Below the pieces are notes generated by a model, which had not been told where the DNA came from, did not search any database, and saw only the letters and a list, made by a program, of their open reading frames with translations. 64,000 nt of DNA, from the NCBI RefSeq assembly GCF_007992095.1, contig NZ_BJZP01000017.1:1-64000 (forward strand), written 5' to 3'. This DNA comes from Paenirhizobium naphthalenivorans. Lineage in GTDB: Bacteria; Pseudomonadota; Alphaproteobacteria; Rhizobiales; Rhizobiaceae. The position numbers and the translations under genes are program-made. Shown here piece after piece: positions 8,932 through 15,398 of this stretch (the stretch's first letter is position 1; every line of letters begins with the position of its first letter).

Positions 8932-8943
8932 AATAGTACTATT
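8932..8943. promoter_or_regulatory. Candidate operator of the ytfQ operon
   Basis: The 12-base sequence AATAGTACTATT is a perfect palindrome 62 bases upstream of the ytfQ start, in an AT-rich stretch (8930-9000) unlike its surroundings. GT and AC half-sites with T/A flanks are typical of FCD-family GntR operators, and the operon encodes such a regulator. A second, wider inverted repeat (ACGTGT at 8967-8972, ACACGT at 8987-8992) lies just beyond. Function is inferred from position only. Confidence 0.45.
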
Positions 8944-9071
8944 ATATGTAAATATTAATCCTCAAAACGTGTATATGCGATGCAAAACACGTATTAATTG
9001 CCTCCATCCCCTCTGTTGCGCCGCTGCGCTTCCGCTATAAGCAGTAGAATTCAGGACCGAGGAGACCCAGG

Positions 9072-9287
9072 TTGGAAACCACCGAGACCACCGAAATCAG
9101 CAATCGCAGCGAATTTGCCCTCTGGGCCATCCAGCGCGCCCAGGAAATCGTCACGACCGAAGGCGCGGCCTTCGCGCTCGCTGCCCGCGATATGGACGAG
9201 GAGGCACTGACCTCGACCGCCGCCGAACTCGGCAAGGCCATCGCCGACGCCATGATCGAGGTCTTCGACGGACTGCTGGCGGAGTGA
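9072..9287 (+). CDS. Small acidic protein of unknown function
   Basis: 71 residues, not recognised. It opens with TTG at 9072 behind GGAGA at 9061-9065, and codon third positions are strongly GC-biased throughout, which argues for real coding. The product is acidic and mostly helical, with a Thr/Glu-rich start (METTETTE) and a regular pattern of Ala, Glu and Asp suited to a short helical bundle. There is no signal peptide or membrane segment. It stands alone between the ytfQ promoter and the convergent ecfG gene. Membership of the stress regulon is not indicated, since no GGAAC-N16-CGTT site lies upstream. Confidence 0.6.
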   Translation: METTETTEISNRSEFALWAIQRAQEIVTTEGAAFALAARDMDEEALTSTAAELGKAIADAMIEVFDGLLAE

Positions 9288-9329
9288 ACTCCAAACAGCG
9301 CCCGGCGCGTTTGAAATGCTATACGAAGT

Positions 9330-9389
9330 CCGTCCCCGCTGGACGGCCGGAAGAGCGTCTTTGACCTGTCGCGGGGCCGTGTCCGGCCC
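9330..9389. terminator. Two stem-loops between convergent genes
   Basis: The 115-base gap between the small gene ending at 9287 and ecfG ending at 9403 holds CCGTCC/GGACGG (9330-9335 and 9341-9346) and GGGCCG/CGGCCC (9374-9379 and 9384-9389). Either could end transcription from both sides, but neither is followed by a T-run, so this is a weak call. Confidence 0.35.
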
Positions 9390-9402
9390 TGCGGTCTGAA
9401 GC

Positions 9403-9969
9403 CTAAAGGGCAAAGGCGCGCTTGGTAACGGCGGAACTGTGGGCATCCGGCCCATAGTCTCCCTCACCGCTGACGCCGAGAATGTCCTGGAGTTTATTGC
9501 GCGCCCGGTTGATGCGGCTCTTGATCGTGCCGACGGCACAGCCGCAAATCTCGGCCGCCTCCTCGTAGGCGAAGCCGGAAGCCCCGACCAGAATGATCGC
9601 CTCACGCTGGTCACTCGGCAACTGATCCAGCGCCCTCTTGAAGTCCTGCAGGTCGAGCGAGCCGTATTGTGGCGGATGCGTTGACAGCGACGCGGTGAAA
9701 ATGCCGTCACTGTCCGACACCTCACGGCCGCGCTTGCGCATCTGCGAATAGAACTCGTTGCGCAGGATGGTGAAAAGCCAAGCCTTCATATTGGTTCCCG
9801 GCTCGAAATGATCCTGCTTGGCCCAGGCCTTCATGATGGTGTCCTGCACAAGGTCATCGGCCACATGATGACGCCCCGAGAGAGAAACAGCAAAGGCGCG
9901 CAGGTTCGGCAGGGCGGCGAGCAGGTCGCGCTTGAACGAATAATCCACAGGCTTTGCTTCAACGGTCAT
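9403..9969 (-). CDS. ecfG: ECF sigma factor EcfG of the general stress response
   Basis: 188-residue extracytoplasmic-function sigma factor with only the two core regions: sigma-2 (about 18-85, including the ADDLVQDTIMKAW helix) and sigma-4 (about 108-160, including EAAEICGCAVGTIKSRI). EcfG directs RNA polymerase to GGAAC/CGTT promoters in alphaproteobacteria and is held inactive by NepR. Its ATG overlaps the stop of nepR (ATGA at 9966-9969), the classic nepR-ecfG coupling. Six exact EcfG-type promoters lie within the next 6 kb, one of them in front of nepR-ecfG itself, which implies autoregulation. Confidence 0.95.
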   Translation of the reverse strand: MTVEAKPVDYSFKRDLLAALPNLRAFAVSLSGRHHVADDLVQDTIMKAWAKQDHFEPGTNMKAWLFTILRNEFYSQMRKRGREVSDSDGIFTASLSTHPPQYGSLDLQDFKRALDQLPSDQREAIILVGASGFAYEEAAEICGCAVGTIKSRINRARNKLQDILGVSGEGDYGPDAHSSAVTKRAFAL

Positions 9970-10172
9970 TGTGCGGAATCCTTGGGGCGGGTGGTCTGCT
10001 CGGCCCGCTTCTCGGCCTGATCGAGTTTTTCCAGCAAGCTGAGGAAGCGATCGGGAATGGCTTCATCCTGGACAGACTGATAAAGCCGGCGCAATTGCGA
10101 GGTAATACCCGCGCTGACGCCGGCCTTGTCTTGTCTGTCCTCGCCTGCGGGGTCTTTTTGGGAATGGGTCAT
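9966..10172 (-). CDS. nepR: NepR anti-sigma factor
   Basis: 68 residues with the NepR core: two helices, LRRLYQSVQDEAIPDRFLSLLEKLDQAE (read in two parts) at about 27-54, flanked by disordered charged tails. NepR sequesters EcfG until phosphorylated PhyR, through its sigma-like domain, captures NepR (partner switching). The gene sits immediately upstream of ecfG with an ATGA overlap, and an EcfG promoter lies about 37 bases upstream. Unusually, phyR is not next door but 3.4 kb away, beside a second NepR-like gene (14644-14844). Confidence 0.93.
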   Translation of the reverse strand: MTHSQKDPAGEDRQDKAGVSAGITSQLRRLYQSVQDEAIPDRFLSLLEKLDQAEKRAEQTTRPKDSAQ

Positions 10173-10208
10173 GCTCTTCCAACGGAGTTAGGTCTCTTGT
10201 TGGCTGAA

Positions 10209-10233
10209 AACGCCCGGTCCTCCTTAAAGTTCC
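10209..10233 (-). promoter_or_regulatory. EcfG promoter of nepR-ecfG
   Basis: On the minus strand GGAAC (10229-10233) and CGTT (10209-10212) are separated by exactly 16 bases, matching the known alphaproteobacterial EcfG consensus. It points toward nepR, whose start is 37 bases downstream. Confidence 0.88.
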
Positions 10234-10302
10234 ATGAGGAGACCGAAATTCCGGTCAGGCTGTCGCTCAGCATAGCCCACCGTTTCCCTTTCGCATCATC
10301 AT

Positions 10303-10327
10303 GGAACAAACTAGCCATATCTCCGTT
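10303..10327 (+). promoter_or_regulatory. EcfG promoter of the DUF1328 gene
   Basis: GGAAC at 10303-10307, a 16-base spacer, and CGTT at 10324-10327, oriented toward the small membrane gene that starts 30 bases on. It is divergent from the nepR promoter. Confidence 0.88.
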
Positions 10328-10356
10328 CTCCTGCCATCGGAAAAAGGAGAACCGCC

Positions 10357-10521
10357 ATGCTGTACTATGCACTCGTCTTTCTCGTCGTCGCCCTGATCGC
10401 CGGTGTACTCGGTTTCGGTGGCATTGCCGGCGCATCTGCTGGTATCGCCAAGATCCTGTTCCTGGTCTTCATCGTCCTGTTTGTCATCTCGCTCGTCACA
10501 CAACTCTTCCGCCGCGCCTGA
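10357..10521 (+). CDS. DUF1328 small membrane protein (YtjA-like)
   Basis: 54-residue protein made of two hydrophobic helices (about 3-27 and 31-49) joined by a Gly/Ala-rich turn and ending in RRA. The opening [16 protein letters not shown] and the GFGGIAG turn are typical of the DUF1328/YtjA family, whose members are widespread in Proteobacteria and often stress-induced; the molecular role is unknown. AAGGAGA lies at a good distance from ATG 10357. An exact EcfG promoter 30 bases upstream and a strong hairpin downstream make it a single-gene stress transcript. Confidence 0.9.
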   Translation: MLYYALVFLVVALIAGVLGFGGIAGASAGIAKILFLVFIVLFVISLVTQLFRRA

Positions 10522-10540
10522 TCGGGATGTTTCGAGACGT

Positions 10541-10569
10541 GAAAGAAGCCGGCCTCGCCGGCTTCTTTC
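10541..10569. terminator. Terminator hairpin after the DUF1328 gene
   Basis: Perfect 13-pair stem: GAAAGAAGCCGGC (10541-10553) and its complement (10557-10569) around a CTC loop. A-rich and T-rich stem ends could let it work from both strands. Confidence 0.75.
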
Positions 10570-10651
10570 ATATGACTGATGAAAAGAACGCCCAGCGCAA
10601 AAAAACGCCTGCTCGGTAGACCGGGCAAACGGATCAGCGTGCTGGGTGGGA

Positions 10652-10849
10652 TCAGGCAGACCGCGACAGGATAAAGCCGAGCATGATCAGAAGCGTCATG
10701 AGAATGATCAGGACGACGATGACCGTCGAGGCCCGCCAGCGCGGCGGCACCATCGAGCCAGGGTCTGTGTCGAGCTTCCCCTCATGCGCCATCTCGCGGG
10801 TTTGGCGATCAATGCCGCGATCATCATCTCGCAATTTTTCAGGCATCAT
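10652..10849 (-). CDS. Small single-helix membrane protein
   Basis: 65 residues, not recognised by family. The first 40 are charged and polar (MPEKLRDDDRGIDRQ...), followed by one strongly hydrophobic helix (about 43-61, VIVVLIILMTLLIMLGFIL) and a short SRSA tail, so it is probably tail-anchored with the N-terminus in the cytoplasm. Its ATG overlaps the stop of the upstream gene (ATGA at 10846-10849), which supports both genes being real and co-transcribed from the EcfG promoter at 11234-11258. It would therefore be part of the general stress response envelope set. Confidence 0.65.
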   Translation of the reverse strand: MMPEKLRDDDRGIDRQTREMAHEGKLDTDPGSMVPPRWRASTVIVVLIILMTLLIMLGFILSRSA

Positions 10850-11208
10850 CTCGTCTCCTCATAGCGCTGCGGCAGCCGCGGACCACGCATCGGATTTTTC
10901 TCAACCGGCATTTCCGGCACAAAGGCTTTGGCGCTGACCTTGCCTTGCGCGCCCGTATCGAGGGCCAACAGCTTTGCCGGGTCGATCGCCCGGCGGATCT
11001 CTCGGCCGGCCAGCAGTTCCGGATCGACCGGCACGCAATCACCATAGATCAGACCGGCCATACGGCGCGCCTTTTCCATCTCGCGTGGAAGCGCCGCACG
11101 ACAGCCGGCGCTTGTATCATAGGAAATAACGGCAACGGGCTCCTCGAGGCAAGTCGTCGTCTGGGGATGGCACGCCACCAGAACCATAAGGGCAGCAAGC
11201 GTATTCAT
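10846..11208 (-). CDS. Lipoprotein-like secreted protein of unknown function
   Basis: 120 residues. A short hydrophobic start (MNTLAALMVLVAC) ends in LVAC, which resembles a lipobox with Cys13 as the lipidated residue, although the basic N-terminal residues of a normal signal peptide are missing. Three more cysteines (about 20, 35 and 57) suggest periplasmic disulfides. ATG 11208 follows AAGGAGAA; the in-frame extension to 11265 would overlap the promoter. An exact EcfG promoter lies upstream, and the next gene overlaps by 4 bases. Proteins of this layout occur as hypotheticals in Rhizobiales; no function is known to me. Confidence 0.65.
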   Translation of the reverse strand: MNTLAALMVLVACHPQTTTCLEEPVAVISYDTSAGCRAALPREMEKARRMAGLIYGDCVPVDPELLAGREIRRAIDPAKLLALDTGAQGKVSAKAFVPEMPVEKNPMRGPRLPQRYEETR

Positions 11209-11233
11209 CGACGTTCTCCTTGTTCCAAAGGTT

Positions 11234-11258
11234 AACGTCGTCCGCCGATATTGGTTCC
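11234..11258 (-). promoter_or_regulatory. EcfG promoter of the lipoprotein-like operon
   Basis: Minus-strand GGAAC (11254-11258), 16-base spacer, CGTT (11234-11237), 25 bases before the start at 11208. This places the two small envelope genes in the EcfG regulon. Confidence 0.88.
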
Positions 11259-11303
11259 GCGCCACCGTCTGAACGCCTTGGGTAGCGGCGGTTTCAGCTT
11301 GAT

Positions 11304-12362
11304 TTATGCCTTAGATGCGGTGTGGATGATGTCGTGGATATATTGCAGCTTGTCGAGCACCGGCACCGACAGCACGAACGGGTAGAGATCGCGCTGACCC
11401 ATGCTGCGGTTGATACTGTTGATCGCAATGGTGAGCGGCACCCAGGCATCGGTCAACACGCGGGCATCGACCGCGCAATAACTGTCGAACGTCGTGCTCA
11501 GCGTCAATTCCGGCGTATCCGTTTCCGGGTGGGTGCGCAGACCGAAGGCATCGGCGGTATCAAGCGCATCGACGATATGGAAATAGTGGGCCCAGGTCTC
11601 GGCGAAGTCCTCCCAGGGATGGCTCGCCGCGTAGGCACTGACATAGGACTGTTCCCAACCCGGTGCCGGCCCCTGCGCATAGTGCCGCCTGAGCGCCACC
11701 CCATAATCCTCGCGTTCGTCGCCGAACAGCGCGCGGAACGCCGCAAAGCCATCACGATCCCGCACCAGGCGATCCCAATAGTAATGGCCGACTTCGTGAC
11801 GGAAGTGGCCAATCAGCGAGCGGAACGGCTCGCCGAGCGAAACACGCCGTGCCTCTCGCTCCGTGTCCGAAGCCTCCGCGACGTTAAGCGTGATCAGTCC
11901 ACCGAAGTGACCGGTCAGTACCGGCGTGCCGGTTGATTGGTCGTCGGAGAGAAACTTGAAGCCAAGGCCGCGCTGCGGATCTTCGGCGCGGGTCACAAGC
12001 GGCAATCCGAAACGCAGGAGGGAATAAAACAGATAACGCTTGGCAAGCTCGATCCGCTGCCAGTTCTCGACATTCTCCGGCAACGCCAGATTGGGAATGG
12101 TCAGATTGTGCCGGCAGGCCAGACAGAAGCCGGAGGAATGCCCGTCCTCGACCAGCCAGTTGCACGCGGCGGTCTCTGCATTGGCGCAAGGCGTCAGAAT
12201 TTGCTCCCGATCGCCAGGATTGCGCCAGACGTCACCGTCCGCCTCGAGCGCCACCATGTCAAACCGGCCGGGCCGATAGGCAAGCCGCGAACCGCAGTTG
12301 ACGCAGGCGCCATTGTCGAAATGCACGACATTGGCGCAATTGGAGCAGTGAAAAAGACGCAT
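11304..12362 (-). CDS. Zinc-ribbon putative metallopeptidase
   Basis: 352 residues. The N-terminus has two Cys pairs of a zinc ribbon (Cys6, Cys9, Cys20, Cys23), then another cluster (Cys59, Cys67, Cys80, Cys83). The C-terminal part has a gluzincin-type HEVGH motif at 189-193, followed by YYWDRL and, further on, a WEDFAETWAHYFH segment that could supply the third zinc ligand. This layout matches an uncharacterised family of bacterial zinc-ribbon peptidases (COG4307-like); substrates are unknown. No signal peptide is seen. ATG 12362 is chosen because the ribbon begins there (MRLFHCSNC). It lies inside the stress island but lacks its own EcfG promoter. Confidence 0.78.
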   Translation of the reverse strand: MRLFHCSNCANVVHFDNGACVNCGSRLAYRPGRFDMVALEADGDVWRNPGDREQILTPCANAETAACNWLVEDGHSSGFCLACRHNLTIPNLALPENVENWQRIELAKRYLFYSLLRFGLPLVTRAEDPQRGLGFKFLSDDQSTGTPVLTGHFGGLITLNVAEASDTEREARRVSLGEPFRSLIGHFRHEVGHYYWDRLVRDRDGFAAFRALFGDEREDYGVALRRHYAQGPAPGWEQSYVSAYAASHPWEDFAETWAHYFHIVDALDTADAFGLRTHPETDTPELTLSTTFDSYCAVDARVLTDAWVPLTIAINSINRSMGQRDLYPFVLSVPVLDKLQYIHDIIHTASKA

Positions 12363-12506
12363 TCGACATTCCCGTGACAAAGAAGCATATGAACAGGGTT
12401 CGGAAGGCTTCGGCTGCCGAATCCCCCAAGACACGACCACACCAAACGGCAGTGCCGGCCCCTGTAAAAAAACGCGGTGACGCGAGACGTTCCGCCCGCA
12501 GCCGGC

Positions 12507-13505
12507 CTATTCCTCGTTGTCCTGTGAGAAAGTCAGCTCGTAACGAACCTCATCGCTTTCCAGCCGGTGGATGGCCCGGCCGTTGACCGAAGAGGGCACA
12601 ACCCTTTCCAGGACGGTGCTGCCGAACCGCGCCGTCCTGGCCGCCACAAGCGCCTCGTCGCCGAGCGGTCCCAAAGGCTCGACCCAGGTCATGCGGATCT
12701 GCGGCCCAAAGCCTGTCTCGATCCTCTCGCAGCTGACCTCGATCGGGCGGCGCCGGGCGAGGAAGTCGCCGTGGCTCACCGCATTGACCACCAGCTCGTG
12801 CAGGGCGAGACCGACATGCAGGGAGGCATTCGGCGTCAACAGAATGTCCTCCCCGGAAACCCTGACGAGATCACCATTCTCCTGGACGTAGCGGTCGACC
12901 TGCTGTTTGAGGAGGTCTCGGAAATAGGCCCCCCGCCAGCTGGAATCGGTGATCAGGTCCTGCGACTGAGACAGAGCGTGAAGGCGTCCGCGAAACTTGG
13001 ACAGGAAGGTCTCGAGCGTCCCGGAATAGCGGGCCGTCTGGGACGCTATGCTCTGGATGATCGCAAGCAGGTTCTTCGAACGATGGCTGACCTCGCGCAA
13101 CAGCGCCCTGAGCAGCCGCTCGCGACGCCGGTCCTCGGTCCGGTCGATCACCACGGTCATCATGTAGACCTCATGATTGCCCATCTCCACCAGACGACAG
13201 CGGAACTCGAAGTATGTGTCGTCTCCTGCCGCGATCTCCAACTCGGCGCGATCGCCGGGCTTTGACAGCCCCGCTTTCAGTTCGGCCAACCGGGCACCGA
13301 TTCCAGCGCCGAAAATCGCCGTGTCGCCCGGCAGGACGCCGGGCTTCAATGTCCAGTGCCCCGGCAAGGTGGTGATGCAGACATAGTGGCCCTCGCGGTC
13401 CTGCAAGATGAGGCAAGCATTCATATCGATCAGCGCGGTGATGAAGAACTCGCGCAAGGCGTCGCCGCCGCGCTCAGGTTCGAACCATGTCAACCGATGT
13501 ACCAA
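12507..13505 (-). CDS. PhyK-type sensor histidine kinase, cytoplasmic
   Basis: About 332 residues. The N-terminal half is PAS-like (ACLILQDREGHYVCITTLPGHW onward, read in parts); the kinase half begins with EVSHRSKNLLAII, where His141 is the phosphorylated histidine of the HWE/HisKA_2 type, and includes an N-box (ALHELVVNAVSHGD). No membrane helix is present. Kinases of this type placed next to phyR phosphorylate PhyR in the alphaproteobacterial stress response. The start is uncertain: TTG 13505 has GGAG at a good distance, while the open frame reaches TTG 13532 with a poorer site. It lies about 100 bases after phyR on the same strand. Confidence 0.85.
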   Translation of the reverse strand: MVHRLTWFEPERGGDALREFFITALIDMNACLILQDREGHYVCITTLPGHWTLKPGVLPGDTAIFGAGIGARLAELKAGLSKPGDRAELEIAAGDDTYFEFRCRLVEMGNHEVYMMTVVIDRTEDRRRERLLRALLREVSHRSKNLLAIIQSIASQTARYSGTLETFLSKFRGRLHALSQSQDLITDSSWRGAYFRDLLKQQVDRYVQENGDLVRVSGEDILLTPNASLHVGLALHELVVNAVSHGDFLARRRPIEVSCERIETGFGPQIRMTWVEPLGPLGDEALVAARTARFGSTVLERVVPSSVNGRAIHRLESDEVRYELTFSQDNEE

Positions 13506-13509
13506 TGTC

Positions 13510-13539
13510 TCACTCCGCCGCGTCTCCGGCAATCAGCAT
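13510..13539 (-). CDS. Possible 9-codon leader ORF before the kinase gene
   Basis: A perfect AGGAGG (minus strand, 13548-13553) sits 8 bases before ATG 13539, which opens the short frame MLIAGDAAE and stops at 13510, only 4 bases before the kinase TTG at 13505. The strong ribosome site serves no other ORF I can find, so the mini-frame may deliver ribosomes to the weak TTG start by coupling. This is a reading of the sequence without homology support. Confidence 0.35.
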   Translation of the reverse strand: MLIAGDAAE

Positions 13540-13602
13540 CGAGCTTGCCTCCTGTACCCACTGGTAAAGGCGCGCATAGGCCTGGCACCGCTCTGATGCC
13601 TC

Positions 13603-14397
13603 TCAGGCCTGCTCGGCCACCCGCTCGTTGAAGAACAGCGCCTGGCTGATCAACGCCTTGACCATGTCGGGGTTGAACGGCTTGGTGACGAGGAAGGCAG
13701 GCTCCGGCCGTTCGCCGGTCAGCAGCCGCTCCGGGAAGGCGGTGATGAAAATGACAGGAACGGTGTCGACCTTGAGAATGTCGTTGACCGCATCGATGCC
13801 CGAACTGCCGTCGGCCAGTTGGATATCGGCCAGCACCATTTTCGGATTGGTACGATTGTAGAGTTCGACTGCCTCGGCATGGGTGCGCGCGATGCCGGTG
13901 ACCCGGTGGCCCAGATCTTCGACCATCTGCTCTATGTCGAGCGCGATCAGCGGCTCATCCTCGATGATCATGATATCCGTCGCCACCTGACGGGAAATCT
14001 CGGTGGACGCCTCGTTGAAAAGCGTATTGAACCCGGCCTCGTCGACACCGAGAACCTCGGCGGCCTCGGCCGGCGAGAAGCCCTCAACGGTGATCAGCAG
14101 AAAGGCATGGCGCGGGCGTGCCGGCACATTGGAAAGATTGGCCGCAGCCCGCTTTTCCCAGGCAAATGGAGAGGTAACCTCCGGAACTTTCACTTGGGTC
14201 GAATCGAACAGCGTGACGAACAGCTTGTAGAGAGAAACGCGATCATTGGCGCCCTTTGGGAAAATCGATATATCCGCGATCAGGGCTTCGAGGACTGCGG
14301 CGACATAGGCGTCTCCGGAAGTCTGGGAGCCGGTAACGGCCCGTGCGTATCGCCGAAGGTAGGGAAGGTGGGCGGCAACGCGGACGGTAAGAGACAT
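13603..14397 (-). CDS. phyR: PhyR response regulator (sigma-like plus receiver domain)
   Basis: 264 residues, the normal PhyR length. Residues 1-135 form an ECF-sigma-like domain that mimics EcfG, including the GFSPAEAAEVLGV stretch of region 4; residues 141-260 form a receiver with phospho-acceptor Asp191 in VLADIQLADG. When phosphorylated, PhyR binds NepR and frees EcfG. An exact EcfG promoter lies 44 bases upstream, so the anti-anti-sigma is under positive feedback. It is followed by its probable kinase and diverges from a second NepR-like gene. Confidence 0.96.
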   Translation of the reverse strand: MSLTVRVAAHLPYLRRYARAVTGSQTSGDAYVAAVLEALIADISIFPKGANDRVSLYKLFVTLFDSTQVKVPEVTSPFAWEKRAAANLSNVPARPRHAFLLITVEGFSPAEAAEVLGVDEAGFNTLFNEASTEISRQVATDIMIIEDEPLIALDIEQMVEDLGHRVTGIARTHAEAVELYNRTNPKMVLADIQLADGSSGIDAVNDILKVDTVPVIFITAFPERLLTGERPEPAFLVTKPFNPDMVKALISQALFFNERVAEQA

Positions 14398-14440
14398 GCG
14401 GTTTCTCCAATTGATAGAGTATGGTGCGGACTGAGCGAGA

Positions 14441-14465
14441 AACGCGTCTCCCGAAAAAAAGTTCC
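14441..14465 (-). promoter_or_regulatory. EcfG promoter of phyR
   Basis: Minus-strand GGAAC (14461-14465), 16-base spacer starting with seven T, CGTT (14441-14444). A second GGAAC (14474-14478) faces the other way toward the NepR-like gene but has no CGTT at the right distance. Confidence 0.88.
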
Positions 14466-14563
14466 TCCATTGGGGAACTTTTTTCCGTTGACCCGATTAA
14501 CCAAATAATCTCAATCTCGCCTAGCGCATCGGCCGGAAAAACGGAATCATTTTCCATCAGGAA

Positions 14564-14625
14564 CAATGCGCTATTTCAAAGTGTTAGAGCGTCCTTGGCG
14601 CGTCTGGAAAGACGCGCGGCGCTCT
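14564..14625. repeat. RIME-type palindromic repeat
   Basis: This interval has the double-hairpin form of a widespread rhizobial intergenic repeat: outer stem AGAGCG (14586-14591) with CGCTCT (14620-14625), inner stem GCGCGTCT (14598-14605) with AGACGCGC (14610-14617) around GGAA, and the adjoining TTTCAAAGTGTT. The wording matches the mosaic element I know from Rhizobium and Agrobacterium intergenic DNA. It abuts the NepR-like reading frame, so the in-frame ATG at 14566 is part of the repeat rather than a start codon. Confidence 0.7.
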
Positions 14626-14643
14626 ATGGGACAAACGGGCTTC

Positions 14644-14844
14644 ATGAAAACACCGGGCAAGCAATCCGTAAAGGCCGCACAGCCGCAATCCGACTCTGCC
14701 GTCAGGAGTAAGCCGGACGCCAATGCGGCGATCGCCGCCAGGCTACGCGGCTATTACGACAGTATCGTCGAAGAGGGGACGCCGCCGGCGTTTCTCGATC
14801 TTCTCGAGCGGCTCGACAAGGCCGAACGAGGCGAAAAAGACTGA
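14644..14844 (+). CDS. Second NepR-like anti-sigma factor
   Basis: 66 residues from ATG 14644 (72 from ATG 14626). The C-terminal half, LRGYYDSIVEEGTPPAFLDLLERLDKAE (read in parts, about 33-60), aligns with the NepR core at 9966-10172: both have LR.LY.S...E..P..FL.LLE.LD.AE. The N-terminus is a basic, disordered tail. It diverges from phyR, the position that nepR-ecfG occupies in many alphaproteobacteria, but no sigma gene follows it. It could be a second brake on EcfG, or bind another sigma or PhyR without sigma binding. Sinorhizobium meliloti is known to carry two NepR-type proteins (RsiA1/RsiA2). Confidence 0.8.
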   Translation: MKTPGKQSVKAAQPQSDSAVRSKPDANAAIAARLRGYYDSIVEEGTPPAFLDLLERLDKAERGEKD

Positions 14845-14949
14845 AGCCAAGGAGCACCTCCGCCCCTGCCCTTCACCGTAAAGGCGCTTGCCGCCGCCTG
14901 TGCCCATCCGCCTTTCGGCCGCCGGTTCCGCAACGCTTTCCCGACGCCC

Positions 14950-15396
14950 TCAGACGCGCGGCCCGCGCCCGAAACCCCGGCTTCTCGTCAGCACGTAGAC
15001 AAAGCTCGCGACCATGATCGTGGTGACGATCGGGCTCGCCTTCATCATGCCCGGCAGCTCGCTCATCAGCCCGGCGGTCACCGGATCCGGTTGTTGCGCG
15101 GCGAGCGCAGCCTGACGCTCCAGCATCCGTTGCTCGGTTCGCCGGTTCAGCACGGCGACCACGGCCAACACCACAAGCGCCGCCGCCATCGCCGCAGCGG
15201 CAACAACCAGCGCCGCCGCCACCGGTCCCGCCTGCGCCGCCACATAGAAGGCGAGCGCCATGACCAGCGCCACATAGGCGGTCAGGAAGAACAGCGTCGC
15301 GATGACCCCGCCGATGGTCTTGCGCTTGACCTCGACGGCCGTCGTCACGACATTGCCGAGCGCCAGGGTGACGATTTGCTCGAGCATTCCCCGCAT
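14950..15396 (-). CDS. Holin-X-like/DUF1469-type membrane protein
   Basis: 148 residues with two strong hydrophobic helices (about 30-55 and 60-83) in the middle, a charged region after them (NRRTEQRMLERQ), and a third weaker hydrophobic segment near 122-137. This fits the putative phage-holin superfamily III or DUF1469 membrane proteins that are commonly encoded beside DUF883 genes in Rhizobiales; they are not real phage holins as far as known. It begins 2 bases after the DUF883 stop and so shares its EcfG promoter. Role in the envelope under stress is inferred from regulation. Confidence 0.7.
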   Translation of the reverse strand: MRGMLEQIVTLALGNVVTTAVEVKRKTIGGVIATLFFLTAYVALVMALAFYVAAQAGPVAAALVVAAAAMAAALVVLAVVAVLNRRTEQRMLERQAALAAQQPDPVTAGLMSELPGMMKASPIVTTIMVASFVYVLTRSRGFGRGPRV

Positions 15397-15398
15397 GA

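Noticed and set aside
14474..14498. EcfG promoter for the NepR-like gene on the plus strand
   Set aside because: GGAAC is present but the bases 16 to 17 further on read GATT or ATTA, not CGTT.
14566..14643. Extended N-terminus of the NepR-like protein from ATG 14566
   Set aside because: These codons lie in the RIME-type repeat, and the 26 extra residues are unlike any NepR; starts at 14626 or 14644 are more likely.
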